Assembly: GCF_041914405.1 (NCBI RefSeq)
Contig: NZ_JAYSDK010000012.1
Coordinates: 61,710-125,709 of the forward strand
Length of the DNA stretch: 64,000 bases
Origin: Zoogloea sp041914405
GTDB lineage: Bacteria > Pseudomonadota > Gammaproteobacteria > Burkholderiales > Rhodocyclaceae
Direction of reading: 5' to 3'
Positions within the stretch are counted from its first letter, which is position 1, and every line of letters starts with the position of its first letter. The position numbers and the translations under genes are program-made. Under the pieces are notes generated by a model. The model did not search any database and had not been told where the DNA came from. It worked only from the letters and a program-made list of their open reading frames with translations. This document shows, in pieces, positions 1 to 10,325 of this stretch.

Positions 1-1695
<1,695 letters not shown>

Positions 1696-1839
1696 TTGAT
1701 TTGGAAGGGAAAACGCGGCAAAACGCCGATTCTAACATGACGTCCGGACGCGACCATGGCGGTCCAGCGGGCGGGCGCCCGCTTGTACGACACGAACGTT
1801 CTCCATAGCATGGGGGCGCATTCCTGAAATCCAAGTCCT

Positions 1840-2271
1840 ATGAGCACCAGTTCGATCGACAATTTCCTCGGCAGCGGCTCTGCCCTGTCCCGCATTCAGG
1901 CCCACGCGGCGCGCCTGCTGCGCCTGCAGGGGCAAATCAACCGCCTGCTGCCCGACTACATGGCGAGCGCCTGCAAGGTGGCCAACCTGAAAGGGGAAGA
2001 GCTGATCCTGCACGTCGATAGCGCGGGGCTTGCGGTCAAGCTGCGCCAGGCCGTGCCGAGCCTGCTGGTCGACCTGGCCCGGGCCGGCGTGTTGCTCCGC
2101 GATATCAAGGTGAAGGTTGCGGTACGGGAATACCGCCCTGCACCACCGCCACCGCCGTCCCGCCATATCAGCGACTCGACACGTAGCGGGCTTGATCAAC
2201 TGGCATCTGGTCTGCCCGCCGATTCGCCGCTGGCCAAGGCACTGAAACGCTTCGTGAAGAGTACCGGCTAG
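1840..2271 (+). CDS. dciA: DciA-like (DUF721) protein, probable replicative helicase loader/operator
   Basis: This 143-residue protein matches the DUF721/DciA family. In bacteria lacking DnaC, members of that family help load DnaB helicase. The N-terminal 90 residues carry the family pattern of a basic helix followed by a KH-like alpha/beta fold (LKGEELILHVDS, then AVPSLLVDLARAG). A proline-rich linker (PPPPPPS) and a short basic tail follow. A gene of this family divergent from secA and near lpxC is a familiar arrangement in Betaproteobacteria. Its TAG stop shares the palindrome CTAG with the stop of the convergent small membrane protein gene. The helicase-loading role is inferred from the family, not shown here. 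Confidence 0.8.
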   Translation: MSTSSIDNFLGSGSALSRIQAHAARLLRLQGQINRLLPDYMASACKVANLKGEELILHVDSAGLAVKLRQAVPSLLVDLARAGVLLRDIKVKVAVREYRPAPPPPPSRHISDSTRSGLDQLASGLPADSPLAKALKRFVKSTG

Positions 2272-2456
2272 ACGAAGGGGACGAGCACCCGTTCGAGGAT
2301 GAGCAGCGCGAAGAACAGCAGCGCAACGATGATGGCATAGCGGAACAAACGCCAGCCGAGGACCAGATAGCGCCGCTCCCGCGTGAAGATGAAGGCGAAC
2401 ACCGATGCGCCGATCCCGATCGCCACCAATACAGCCACGATCCGCATGATCAGCAC
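2268..2456 (-). CDS. small inner-membrane protein, 62 aa, function unknown
   Basis: This short ORF encodes two hydrophobic helices (about residues 5-24 and 38-58) separated by a basic loop (TRERRYLVLGWRLFRYA). That is the pattern of a two-pass membrane protein. I start it at GTG 2454-2456, because a GAGG Shine-Dalgarno sequence lies seven bases upstream; an in-frame ATG at 2447 is the alternative. It begins 9 bp after the lpxC stop on the same strand, so it is probably co-transcribed with lpxC. It is convergent with dciA, and the two stop codons overlap in CTAG. I do not recognise a named family. It could be a conserved hypothetical of the lpxC-secA region. Confidence 0.65.
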   Translation of the reverse strand: MLIMRIVAVLVAIGIGASVFAFIFTRERRYLVLGWRLFRYAIIVALLFFALLILERVLVPFV

Positions 2457-2465
2457 GGCAGGGCC

Positions 2466-3383
2466 TCAGGCGCTGGCGAGGTCGAAGAGCTGGGCCACCG
2501 CCGGCGGAGTCTTGGCGTCTTCTTCGAAAGTGACGATTTCCCAGGCGCTGCGGTCTTCCAGCAGCACGCGCAGGATCTGGTTGTTGAGGGCATGCCCCGA
2601 CTTGTAGGCGCTGTAGGACGCCAGCAGGGAATGGCCGGCCAGGTAAAGGTCGCCGATCGCATCGAGCACCTTGTGCTTTACGAACTCGTCCGCATAGCGC
2701 AGACCATCGGCGTTCAGCACCCGGTACTCGTCCATCACGATAGCGTTGTCGAGGCTGCCCCCCAGGCCGAGCCCATTGGCACGCATGAACTCGACGTCCT
2801 GCATGAAACCGAAAGTGCGTGCCCGGGAGACTTCACGCACATAGGAATGCTCCGCAAAATCAACGGTCACCGAAGTGCCAGTACTGTCGATGGCGGGATG
2901 ATTGAACAGGATGGAGAAACTCAGCTTGAAGCCGTCATAAGGCTCCAGGCGCACCCACTTGTCCCCTTCCACGTACTCGACCGGCTTGATGACCCGCAGA
3001 AAACGCTTGGGCGCCTTCTGCTCCTCGATGCCGGCGGACTGGATCAGGAACACGAAAGGCCCGGCGCTGCCGTCGAGAATGGGGATCTCGGCCGCGTCCA
3101 CGTCGATGTGAGCATTATCGATACCAAGACCGGCCAGTGCCGACATCAAATGCTCGACAGTATTGACCTTGGCGCCATCCTTCTGCAGCCCGGAACACAT
3201 GCGCGTGTCACAGACCGCGTATGGATCGGCTGGCAGGTCCACGACCGGATCGAGATCCACCCGATGGAACACGATGCCGGTGTCCGGCGCCGCCGGACGT
3301 AGCGTCAGGGTGACCTTGTTGCCGCTGTGAAGCCCCACACCGGTAGCACTGACGACGGTTTTCAGGGTTCTCTGCTTCAACAT
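2466..3383 (-). CDS. lpxC: UDP-3-O-acyl-N-acetylglucosamine deacetylase LpxC
   Basis: LpxC catalyses the committed step of lipid A synthesis, deacetylating UDP-3-O-acyl-GlcNAc with a catalytic zinc. The 305-residue product begins MLKQRTLKTVVSATGVGLHS and contains the zinc-binding HLMSALAGLG segment (His at about 79), the ILDGSAGPFVF segment and the KHKVLDAIGDLYL motif, which supplies further zinc ligands and the catalytic lysine/aspartate region. I chose the ATG at 3381-3383, which gives the usual length; 31 upstream codons are open but lie in the probable leader. It sits downstream of ftsZ at the end of the dcw cluster but is separated from it by a strong terminator, so it probably has its own promoter. 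A TAAAAT hexamer at 3413-3418 is a -10 candidate. Confidence 0.97.
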   Translation of the reverse strand: MLKQRTLKTVVSATGVGLHSGNKVTLTLRPAAPDTGIVFHRVDLDPVVDLPADPYAVCDTRMCSGLQKDGAKVNTVEHLMSALAGLGIDNAHIDVDAAEIPILDGSAGPFVFLIQSAGIEEQKAPKRFLRVIKPVEYVEGDKWVRLEPYDGFKLSFSILFNHPAIDSTGTSVTVDFAEHSYVREVSRARTFGFMQDVEFMRANGLGLGGSLDNAIVMDEYRVLNADGLRYADEFVKHKVLDAIGDLYLAGHSLLASYSAYKSGHALNNQILRVLLEDRSAWEIVTFEEDAKTPPAVAQLFDLASA

Positions 3384-3398
3384 GATGGCCGGCCTCGC

Positions 3399-3414
3399 AT
3401 TCAACTCGTTGAAT
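3399..3414. promoter_or_regulatory. perfect 7-2-7 palindrome in the lpxC leader
   Basis: The 16-bp sequence ATTCAACTCGTTGAAT is a perfect inverted repeat with a 2-bp centre. It lies 15 bp upstream of the lpxC ATG and touches the -10-like TAAAAT on the minus strand. It could be an operator or form a small hairpin near the ribosome-binding region. No known regulator is assigned. Confidence 0.4.
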
Positions 3415-3463
3415 TTTAACACACCACTATTGCCGCACTGCAGCAAAAGCTGCTCGGGCGACC

Positions 3464-3516
3464 CTAGAAACAACAAACGCGCAGCGGACGGAGGCGACCT
3501 CCCGCTGCGCGTTTGT
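3464..3516 (-). terminator. Rho-independent terminator after ftsZ (end of dcw cluster)
   Basis: A perfect 15-bp stem is formed by ACAAACGCGCAGCGG (3473-3487) and CCGCTGCGCGTTTGT (3502-3516) around a 14-base loop. On the minus strand it is followed by a T-rich tract (TTGTTTC). It lies 32 bp after the ftsZ stop and separates the division cluster from lpxC. Confidence 0.85.
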
Positions 3517-3548
3517 CCGGGCCACCGGCGTGACGCCGGCTGGCTGGC

Positions 3549-4688
3549 TTAGTCCGCCTGCTTGCGCAGGAAGGCCGGGATATCCAGCGTGGACATGCCG
3601 TTGGCGCTCATCGCCTCGACGGTCGTACGAGACGTACGGCGGATCACCGCCGGCAGTTCCAAGTTGCCGTAATCCACTTCCATGCCGACGTTGTCGGTAC
3701 CGGTGCGAATCACCTGCATTTCCGGCTTGCGCGCCACGGCCGCACGCACCACGCCGAGACCGGTGGCCACCACGGTGACGCGAATGCGGTCTTCCATATC
3801 CTCGTCGAAGACGGTGCCGTACTTGACGAAGGCTTCCTGGGCCGCAAAGGCCTGCACGGTACGCACCGCATCGCGCACCTCAGCCATCTTCAGGCTGCGG
3901 TTGGCGGTGATGTTGATCAGCACGCAACGGGCGCCGGACAGTTCGGTGCCTTCCAGCAGCGGCGACACGGCAGCCTGTTCGGCGGCGATGCGGGCACGGT
4001 CGAGGCCGGAGGCCTCGGCGGAACCCATCATCGCACGGCCCATCTCGGCCATCGCGGTACGCACGTCCTGGAAGTCCACGTTCACCAGACCATGCACATT
4101 GATGATTTCGGCAATGCCGCCCACGGCGCAGGTCAGCACATTGTCTGCGGAACGGAAGCACTCCTCGAAGCTGGCATCGTCGCCATACACTTCCAGCAGC
4201 TTGTCATTGAGCACGACGATCAGGGAGTCCACCTGCTTGGAGAGCTCCTCCACGCCGCTCTCGGCGACGCGGATGCGGTTCTCGAAGTCGAAAGGCTTGG
4301 TCACCACGGCCACGGTCAGGATGCCCATTTCCTTGGCGATCTCGGCCACCACCGGCGCAGCACCGGTGCCCGTGCCACCGCCCATGCCTGCAGTGATGAA
4401 GCACATGTGCGCACCTTCCAGTGCCGCCGCGATGGCGTCACGGGACTCCTGGGCGGCCGCACGGCCCGCCTCGGGCTTCGCACCAGCCCCCAGGCCGCTC
4501 TTGCCGAGCTGAACCTTGGTATGCGCCAGGCAACGGGTCAGGGCCTGGGCATCAGTGTTGGCGGCGATGAAATCGACGCCCTGCACCCCTTCGCGGATCA
4601 TGTGATCCACTGCGTTACCGCCCGCACCGCCAACACCAATTACCTTGATGTTCGTGCCACCGGCCGCCTTTTCAACAATTTCAAACAT
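3549..4688 (-). CDS. ftsZ: cell division GTPase FtsZ
   Basis: FtsZ is the tubulin homologue that assembles the division ring at midcell. The 379-residue protein shows the N-terminal GVGGAGGNAVDHM nucleotide-binding loop, the tubulin signature GGGTGTGAAP (about residue 104-113) and the T7-loop region. A short linker leads to the C-terminal peptide LDIPAFLRKQAD, which binds FtsA and other ring partners. The ATG at 4686-4688 is preceded by a GGAGG Shine-Dalgarno. It is the last gene of the dcw cluster. A 149-bp, partly AT-rich gap from ftsA suggests that an additional ftsZ promoter could lie there. Confidence 0.98.
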   Translation of the reverse strand: MFEIVEKAAGGTNIKVIGVGGAGGNAVDHMIREGVQGVDFIAANTDAQALTRCLAHTKVQLGKSGLGAGAKPEAGRAAAQESRDAIAAALEGAHMCFITAGMGGGTGTGAAPVVAEIAKEMGILTVAVVTKPFDFENRIRVAESGVEELSKQVDSLIVVLNDKLLEVYGDDASFEECFRSADNVLTCAVGGIAEIINVHGLVNVDFQDVRTAMAEMGRAMMGSAEASGLDRARIAAEQAAVSPLLEGTELSGARCVLINITANRSLKMAEVRDAVRTVQAFAAQEAFVKYGTVFDEDMEDRIRVTVVATGLGVVRAAVARKPEMQVIRTGTDNVGMEVDYGNLELPAVIRRTSRTTVEAMSANGMSTLDIPAFLRKQAD

Positions 4689-4837
4689 TTACCTCGCCTC
4701 CAAGAAAACTGCGCTGATCGTGCCAGTGCGCAATCGGCCCCGTATTTAGTGATAACCCTAAATTTTACAGCTAAATAAAGGCCGGCCGCACACAGTTATC
4801 CAAATGCAATGATTTCGCCCGCCGGAGTCACCGGCCC

Positions 4838-6067
4838 TCAAAAATTACGTTCAAACCAGGACTTCATCCGCGAAAATACCTGCCCCACGTTGCGCGTCTG
4901 CCGCGCCTGCAGACCCCGCCGTTTCTGCGCGGCCCCCTCCATCACCAAACCCATCGCGTTGGCGTAGCGCGGCTCACAGACCACGTCGGCCAGCGCGCCG
5001 TCGTACTTCGGATAGCCGATGCGCACCGGCATGTGGAAGATCTCCTCGCCCAGCTCGACCATGCCCTGCATGACGGCGGCGCCGCCGGCCAGCACGATGC
5101 CGGAGGACAACAGTTCCTCGTAGCCCGAGCGGCGCAGTTCGGCCTGAACCAGTTCGTACAGTTCGCACACGCGCGGCTCGATCACATCGGCCAGCGCCTG
5201 ACGGGACAGCTTGCGCGGCGGACGATCGCCGACGCCCGGCACCTCGATCATTTCAGATGCGTCAGCCAGCGTGTGCATCGCAACGCCGTGGCGGATCTTG
5301 ATTTCCTCGGCCTCGGCGGTCGGCGTACGCAGCGCCATCGCGATGTCGTTGGTGATCTGGTCGCCGGCGATTGGAATCACCGCGGTATGTCGGATCGCGC
5401 CCTGGGTGAACACCGCCAGATCGGTGGTGCCACCGCCAATGTCCACCAGGCATACGCCCAGTTCCTTCTCATCTTCCGACAAGGTGGCGTAACTGGAGGC
5501 CAGCGGCTGCAGGACCAGGTCGAGCACTTCAAGGCCGCAGCGGCGCACGCACTTGACGATGTTCTGGGCCGCGGACACCGCACCGGTGACGATATGCACC
5601 TTGACCTCCAGGCGCACGCCACTCATCCCGATGGGTTCGCGCACGCCGTCCTGGCCGTCGATGATGAATTCCTGGGTCAGGATGTGCAGGATCTGCTGGT
5701 CGGCCGGCAACGGCATCGCGCGGGCAGTTTCGATGACCCGTTCGACGTCGATCGGCGAGACTTCCTTGTCCTTGATCGCCACCATGCCATTGGAGTTGAA
5801 GCTGCGGATGTGGCTGCCTGCGATGCCGGTATACACGTCGCGGATCTTGCATTCGGCCATCAGCTCGACCTCCTGGATGACCCGGGAGATCGCATCGACG
5901 GTAGCCTCGATGTTCACCACCACGCCCTTCTTCAGGCCCGAGGACGGCTGCGTGCCGAGGCCGATCACATCCATGCGGCCGTCCGGCTTGAGTTCGGCCA
6001 CCACGCAGGTGATCTTGGACGTGCCGATATCGAGGCCGACGATCAGTTCCTTGTATTCCTTGCTCAT
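4838..6067 (-). CDS. ftsA: cell division protein FtsA
   Basis: FtsA is an actin-like ATPase that tethers FtsZ to the membrane and signals to FtsQLB, FtsW and FtsI. The 409-residue sequence opens with the phosphate-1 motif VGLDIGTSKITCVVAEL, carries VDIGGGTTDLAVF near residue 208 (phosphate-2) and an adenosine-motif SGIVLAGGAA near 325. It ends in an amphipathic helix, VFSRMKSWFERNF, the usual membrane-targeting sequence. Its start overlaps the ftsQ stop by 4 bp (ATGA), indicating translational coupling. Confidence 0.98.
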   Translation of the reverse strand: MSKEYKELIVGLDIGTSKITCVVAELKPDGRMDVIGLGTQPSSGLKKGVVVNIEATVDAISRVIQEVELMAECKIRDVYTGIAGSHIRSFNSNGMVAIKDKEVSPIDVERVIETARAMPLPADQQILHILTQEFIIDGQDGVREPIGMSGVRLEVKVHIVTGAVSAAQNIVKCVRRCGLEVLDLVLQPLASSYATLSEDEKELGVCLVDIGGGTTDLAVFTQGAIRHTAVIPIAGDQITNDIAMALRTPTAEAEEIKIRHGVAMHTLADASEMIEVPGVGDRPPRKLSRQALADVIEPRVCELYELVQAELRRSGYEELLSSGIVLAGGAAVMQGMVELGEEIFHMPVRIGYPKYDGALADVVCEPRYANAMGLVMEGAAQKRRGLQARQTRNVGQVFSRMKSWFERNF

Positions 6068-6939
6068 CGCTTACCTTTGCTTTCTTGCTTGCCCGCCGCC
6101 GCAGCAGGCGGTATCGGCCGGAGGGCAAAACCACTGGGGTAGCGGAGATCCACTACCGCCACATTCATGTTCACTTGCGCCTTGGCGCGGGGGTAATACT
6201 TCACGAAGCGGGCCAGGCGCTCGTCGATCGGCGCCTTCGGCTGGTCGTGTCCGAGCTCGATGGTGAGCCCATCGTCCATCTTTAGCTGCCAGGCCTCGCG
6301 GGCCGACAGTGAGACGCCGACGAGCTGCTTGCCGAGGGGGCCGAGCTTGTGCGTGAAATCGTCAAACTTGCTCAGCAGCACGCCGGACGAGCCTTCGGGC
6401 CCGCTGAAGACCGGCATCCGGGCATTGCTGGCCGCCGAGAACACCTCGCCATAGCGATTGACCAGGCGCATGTCACCAGTCTCGCCAACCCGCCAGTAAG
6501 CCGACGCGACGTGCTCCTCAAGGCGCACTTCGATTCCACCCGGCCAGTGCCGGCGCACATCGGCACGCCGCACCCAGGGCAGCTTCTCGAAAGCCCCGCG
6601 CACATCGTCCAGGTCGACCGTGAAGAAATTGCCACGCAGCGACGAACGCGCCGCGTACTCGAGCTGGGCTGTGGTGACCTGGGCGAGCGGCGTCATCACC
6701 ACCACTTCGCGCAGCGGGTACACCGGCAGGCGCGATATCGCCGCCACCGCCGCGTAGCCGAGGCCCGCCGCGCCGAACACCATCAGCGCGTCGGAAATGA
6801 GATTGAGGAGCTGCGGACGGTCCCACAGCCCGTTTCCTCCCGCATCCCGGGCCGGACGCGTGGCGCGCCCGCGCTTCGCCGGGGCGGCCTTGCCTCCTGC
6901 CGGCGGCGGAACGTTGGAGGTGGTGCGCTGGTCAGCCAA
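6064..6939 (-). CDS. ftsQ: cell division protein FtsQ
   Basis: FtsQ is the bitopic scaffold of the FtsQLB subcomplex. A basic cytoplasmic segment (PAKRGRATRPARD) precedes one membrane helix (about SDALMVFGAAGLGYAAVAAI). The periplasmic POTRA domain begins at PLREVVV and is followed by the FtsQ beta domain (NRYGEVFSAA, DLRYPSGFALRP). I start at TTG 6937-6939 because a GGAG sequence sits correctly upstream and the start overlaps the ddlB stop, as usual for coupled dcw genes. This gives 291 residues. The frame is open further upstream, and no good ATG exists before the membrane helix. The exact start is therefore uncertain. Confidence 0.92.
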   Translation of the reverse strand: MADQRTTSNVPPPAGGKAAPAKRGRATRPARDAGGNGLWDRPQLLNLISDALMVFGAAGLGYAAVAAISRLPVYPLREVVVMTPLAQVTTAQLEYAARSSLRGNFFTVDLDDVRGAFEKLPWVRRADVRRHWPGGIEVRLEEHVASAYWRVGETGDMRLVNRYGEVFSAASNARMPVFSGPEGSSGVLLSKFDDFTHKLGPLGKQLVGVSLSAREAWQLKMDDGLTIELGHDQPKAPIDERLARFVKYYPRAKAQVNMNVAVVDLRYPSGFALRPIPPAAAAGKQESKGKR

Positions 6940-7873
6940 GACGCGCTCCGGCAAGGATTTCCAGGCAAAGGGCCTCGAAGGACAGACCAGACACACGGGC
7001 CGACATCGGCACCAGCGAGTGGTTGGTCATGCCCGGCGCGGTGTTGATCTCCAGCAGCGTAAAGCGGCCGTCCTCGCGCAGGATCAGGTCGGCACGGCCC
7101 CAGCCGCGGCAGCCCAGCACTTGGGCGCAGCGCACAACCGCCGCCTTGATCTCGGTCTCCAGGGCCTCCGGAAGACCGCTCGGGCAGAAGTACTGGGTAT
7201 CGTCGGTGAAATACTTGTTCTGGTAGTCGTAGTTGCCACCCGGCGCGACGATGCGCACCAGCGGCAGGGCTTGATCGCCGAGGAAGGGCGCCGTCAGCTC
7301 CTGGCCGCTCACGAACTCCTCTGCCAGGACCAGCGAATCGTACTTGGCGGCCAGTTCCCAGGCCGCCTTCAGCTGGCCCGCCTCGGTCACCTTGGTGGCG
7401 CCCATGCTGGAGCCTTCATGCACCGGTTTGACGAAAATCGGCAGGCCGAGCTCGGCCACAACCGCATCCCAGTCCGTCTTCTCGTCGAGGATCGCAAAGC
7501 GCGGCGTCGGCAGGCCGCTGGCCAGCCACACCAGCTTGGTGCGCCACTTGTCCATGGCGATGGCCGATGCCATCACGCCACTACCGGTATAGGGAATGCC
7601 CATCAGCTCAAGGGCGCCCTGCACCGTGCCGTCTTCACCACCACGCCCATGCAGCGCGATGAAGACACGATCAAAACCCTCTTCCTTGAGGATGTGCAGA
7701 TCCCGCTCGGCCGGATCGAAGGCATGGGCATCCACGCCCGCGCCCTGCAGCGCCGCCAGCACGGCACCACCCGACATCAGGGAAATCTCCCGTTCAGCAG
7801 ACGTCCCGCCCAGCAGGACCGCCACTTTTCCGAATCGACTGCTCACCTCAGTTGCCACCTTTTTAGACTCCAC
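6932..7873 (-). CDS. ddlB: D-alanine--D-alanine ligase (DdlB type)
   Basis: DdlB joins two D-alanines for the peptidoglycan pentapeptide. The 313-residue protein has the ATP-grasp order: GKVAVLLGGTSAEREISL at the N-terminus, HGRGGEDGTVQG, the ATP-binding PIFVKPVHEGSSMG, and near the C-terminus GRADLILREDG followed by LLEINTAPGMTNHSLVP. That last segment supplies Mg-binding Glu and Asn. Its start overlaps the end of murC by 11 bp and its end overlaps ftsQ, so it is part of a tightly coupled operon. An alternative start at a downstream GTG cannot be excluded. Confidence 0.97.
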   Translation of the reverse strand: MESKKVATEVSSRFGKVAVLLGGTSAEREISLMSGGAVLAALQGAGVDAHAFDPAERDLHILKEEGFDRVFIALHGRGGEDGTVQGALELMGIPYTGSGVMASAIAMDKWRTKLVWLASGLPTPRFAILDEKTDWDAVVAELGLPIFVKPVHEGSSMGATKVTEAGQLKAAWELAAKYDSLVLAEEFVSGQELTAPFLGDQALPLVRIVAPGGNYDYQNKYFTDDTQYFCPSGLPEALETEIKAAVVRCAQVLGCRGWGRADLILREDGRFTLLEINTAPGMTNHSLVPMSARVSGLSFEALCLEILAGARLG

Positions 7874-9257
7874 CGCTTACCAGTTTGCCGGGCACGGCGC
7901 CGATGCTGCCGGCCCCCATCGTGATCACCACGTCCCCGTCCTGCGCCGCGGCCAGGATGGCCGCCGGCATGTCTTCGATGTTCTCGACGAACACCGGCTC
8001 GATCTTGCCCGCCACGCGCAGCGCCCGCGCCAGCGAGCGGCCGTCGGCCGCCACGATGGGCGCCTCGCCGGCGGCGTACACATCGCCGAGCAGCAAGGCG
8101 TCGACCGTGGACAAGACCTTCACGAAATCCTCGAAACAGTCCCGCGTACGCGTGTAGCGGTGCGGCTGGAAGGCCAGCACCAGGCGCTTGTGCGGGAAGG
8201 CGCCGCGGGCCGCGGCGATGGTCGCCGCCATTTCCACCGGATGGTGGCCGTAGTCGTCGATGACGGTGATCGCACCGCCACTCGGCAGGGCCACCTCGCC
8301 GTAGCGCTGGAAGCGCCGGCCGACGCCCTTGAACTCGGCCAGGGCCTTCACGATGGCCTCGTCGGACACACCAACCTCGGTCGCTACCGCAATCGCCGCC
8401 AGCGCATTGAGCACGTTGTGGCGGCCCGGCAGGTTGAGCACCACGTGCAGGGGCTCGAACTCCCCGTGGCGACGCAGTACGTCGAACGTCATCTTGCCGT
8501 CCACCGCGTGGATGTTCTCTGCATGCACGTGGGCCGACTCGGAGAAGCCATAGCGGACGATCTGCTTGGAGACCAACGGCACGATGGAGCGCACGTGCTT
8601 GTCGTCGTCGCACAGCACCGCCACGCCGTAGAAGGGCAGGTGCTGCAGGAAATCCACGAAGGACTGCTTGAGCCGCGCGAAATCGTGGCCGTAGGTTTCC
8701 ATGTGGTCGGCGTCGATGTTGGTAACCACCGAGATCACCGGCGTCAGCAGCAGGAAGGACGCGTCGGATTCGTCCGCCTCGGCAACCAGGAAATCGCCCT
8801 TACCCAGGCGCGCATTGGCCCCGGCGGCGTTGAGCTTGCCGCCGATCACAAAGGTCGGATCCAGCCCGCCCTCGGCGAGGATGCTCGCCACCAGCGAGGT
8901 GGTGGTGGTCTTGCCGTGGGTACCGGCAATCGCGATGCCCTGCTTGAGGCGCATCAGCTCAGCCAGCATCTGGGCCCGCGGCACCACCGGAATGCCGCGG
9001 TTGCGGGCGGCGATGACTTCCGGGTTGTCGCCCTTGACGGCGGTGGACGTCACCACTGCGTCAGCCTCGGCCACGTTCTCGGCCGCATGCCCCTGCACCA
9101 CGCGGGCACCCAGCGCCTGCAGACGGCGGGTCGCCACGTTGTCGCCGAGGTCGGAACCGCTGACCTCGTAGCCGAGGTTGAGCAGCACCTCGGCGATGCC
9201 GCTCATGCCAGCGCCACCAATCCCGACGAAATGAATGCTTTTGACTTTGTGTTTCAC
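7863..9257 (-). CDS. murC: UDP-N-acetylmuramate--L-alanine ligase MurC
   Basis: MurC adds L-alanine to UDP-MurNAc, the first amino-acid step of the muropeptide pathway in the cytoplasm. The 464-residue sequence has the N-terminal Rossmann motif HFVGIGGAGMSGIAEVL, the Mur ligase P-loop GTHGKTTTTSL (about residue 113), the NIDADHMETYG motif, and the C-terminal domain segment DDYGHHPVEMAAT followed by FQPHRYTRT. It starts 9 bp after murG and overlaps ddlB. Confidence 0.98.
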   Translation of the reverse strand: MKHKVKSIHFVGIGGAGMSGIAEVLLNLGYEVSGSDLGDNVATRRLQALGARVVQGHAAENVAEADAVVTSTAVKGDNPEVIAARNRGIPVVPRAQMLAELMRLKQGIAIAGTHGKTTTTSLVASILAEGGLDPTFVIGGKLNAAGANARLGKGDFLVAEADESDASFLLLTPVISVVTNIDADHMETYGHDFARLKQSFVDFLQHLPFYGVAVLCDDDKHVRSIVPLVSKQIVRYGFSESAHVHAENIHAVDGKMTFDVLRRHGEFEPLHVVLNLPGRHNVLNALAAIAVATEVGVSDEAIVKALAEFKGVGRRFQRYGEVALPSGGAITVIDDYGHHPVEMAATIAAARGAFPHKRLVLAFQPHRYTRTRDCFEDFVKVLSTVDALLLGDVYAAGEAPIVAADGRSLARALRVAGKIEPVFVENIEDMPAAILAAAQDGDVVITMGAGSIGAVPGKLVSGGV

Positions 9258-9266
9258 GTTCTTCCT

Positions 9267-10325
9267 TTACCCGGCGAGACCAGCGCAGACGTCCGCCACA
9301 CGGGCCGTCGCTTCCGGCTTGGCACACCCGCGGGCCTTGTCGGCCATCGTCAGCAGGCGCTCGCGATCCATCTCCTGCAGCAGCGCGGCCAGGCGCTGCG
9401 GCGTCAATTCGGTTTGCGGCAACAGCACCGCCGCGCCAGCCTCGGCGAGGAAGCGGGCATTGCCGGTCTGGTGGTCATCCACCGCATGGGGGAAAGGCAC
9501 CAGCACGCTGGCCACACCAACGGCCGCCAGCTCGGCGACGGTCAGCGCGCCGGAACGGCAGATCACCAGATCGGCCTTGGCATAGCGCGCCGCCATGTCG
9601 TCGATGAAGGGCAGCAACTCGCCTTCCACACCAGCGGCCTGATAGGCCGCACGCAGCGCATCGATCTGCTTGGCGCCGGCTTGATGCGTGACCAACGGCC
9701 GTTGCTCCGGTGCCAGCAGCGCCAGTGCCTTCGGCATCGCCTCATTAAGAGCCGCCGCGCCGAGACTGCCGCCAACCACCAGCACCCGCAGCGGACCGCT
9801 TCGGCCGGCAAAGCGCTCGGCTGGCGGCGCGACTGCGGTGATCTCGGCACGCACCGGATTGCCGGCCCATTCACCCTTCTTCAACACGCCGGGGAAACCG
9901 GTCACCACCTTGTCGGCGACGCCGGCCAGCACGCGGTTGGCCAGGCCGGCAACGGAATTCTGTTCATGCACCACCACCGGCCGGCCGAGCAGCGCTGCCA
10001 TCATGCCGCCAGGGAAGGTCACGTAACCGCCCATCCCCAGCACCACATCCGGCTTGACGCGACGGATCTGGCCGAGGGCCTGGGCAAAACCGCGCAGCAA
10101 GTTGACCGGCAGCAGAAGCTTGCGCAGCAACCCCTTTCCTCGCAGCGCCGAGAAACGCACCCAGGCCATGTCGTAGCCGCTGGCCGGCACGATGCGCGCC
10201 TCCATGCCTTCCGGGTTGCCCATCCACACCACCTTCCAACCGCGCGCGCGCAAGGCGTCGGCAACGGCAAGGCCGGGGTAGATGTGGCCGCCGGTACCGC
10301 CGGCCATGACCATCAGCGTCGGCAT
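9267..10325 (-). CDS. murG: UDP-GlcNAc:lipid I GlcNAc transferase MurG
   Basis: MurG converts lipid I to lipid II on the inner face of the membrane. From the ATG at 10323-10325 the product is 352 residues. It begins MPTLMVMAGGTGGHIYPGLA, the glycine-rich acceptor loop typical of MurG. Further on are HEQNSVAGLANR, the second glycine-rich motif VVGGSLGAAALNEA, and the donor-site segment ICRSGALTVAELAAVG. The start codon overlaps the ftsW stop as TGATG, so coupling is likely. A longer reading frame exists upstream but lies inside ftsW. Confidence 0.97.
   Translation of the reverse strand: MPTLMVMAGGTGGHIYPGLAVADALRARGWKVVWMGNPEGMEARIVPASGYDMAWVRFSALRGKGLLRKLLLPVNLLRGFAQALGQIRRVKPDVVLGMGGYVTFPGGMMAALLGRPVVVHEQNSVAGLANRVLAGVADKVVTGFPGVLKKGEWAGNPVRAEITAVAPPAERFAGRSGPLRVLVVGGSLGAAALNEAMPKALALLAPEQRPLVTHQAGAKQIDALRAAYQAAGVEGELLPFIDDMAARYAKADLVICRSGALTVAELAAVGVASVLVPFPHAVDDHQTGNARFLAEAGAAVLLPQTELTPQRLAALLQEMDRERLLTMADKARGCAKPEATARVADVCAGLAG

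Noticed and set aside
4710..4725. sigma54-like TGGCACG...GCGCA (GG-N10-GC) upstream of ftsZ on the minus strand
   Set aside because: The start would fall near 4699, at or past the ftsZ ribosome-binding site, and the -12 box lacks the TTGC core. Probably chance.
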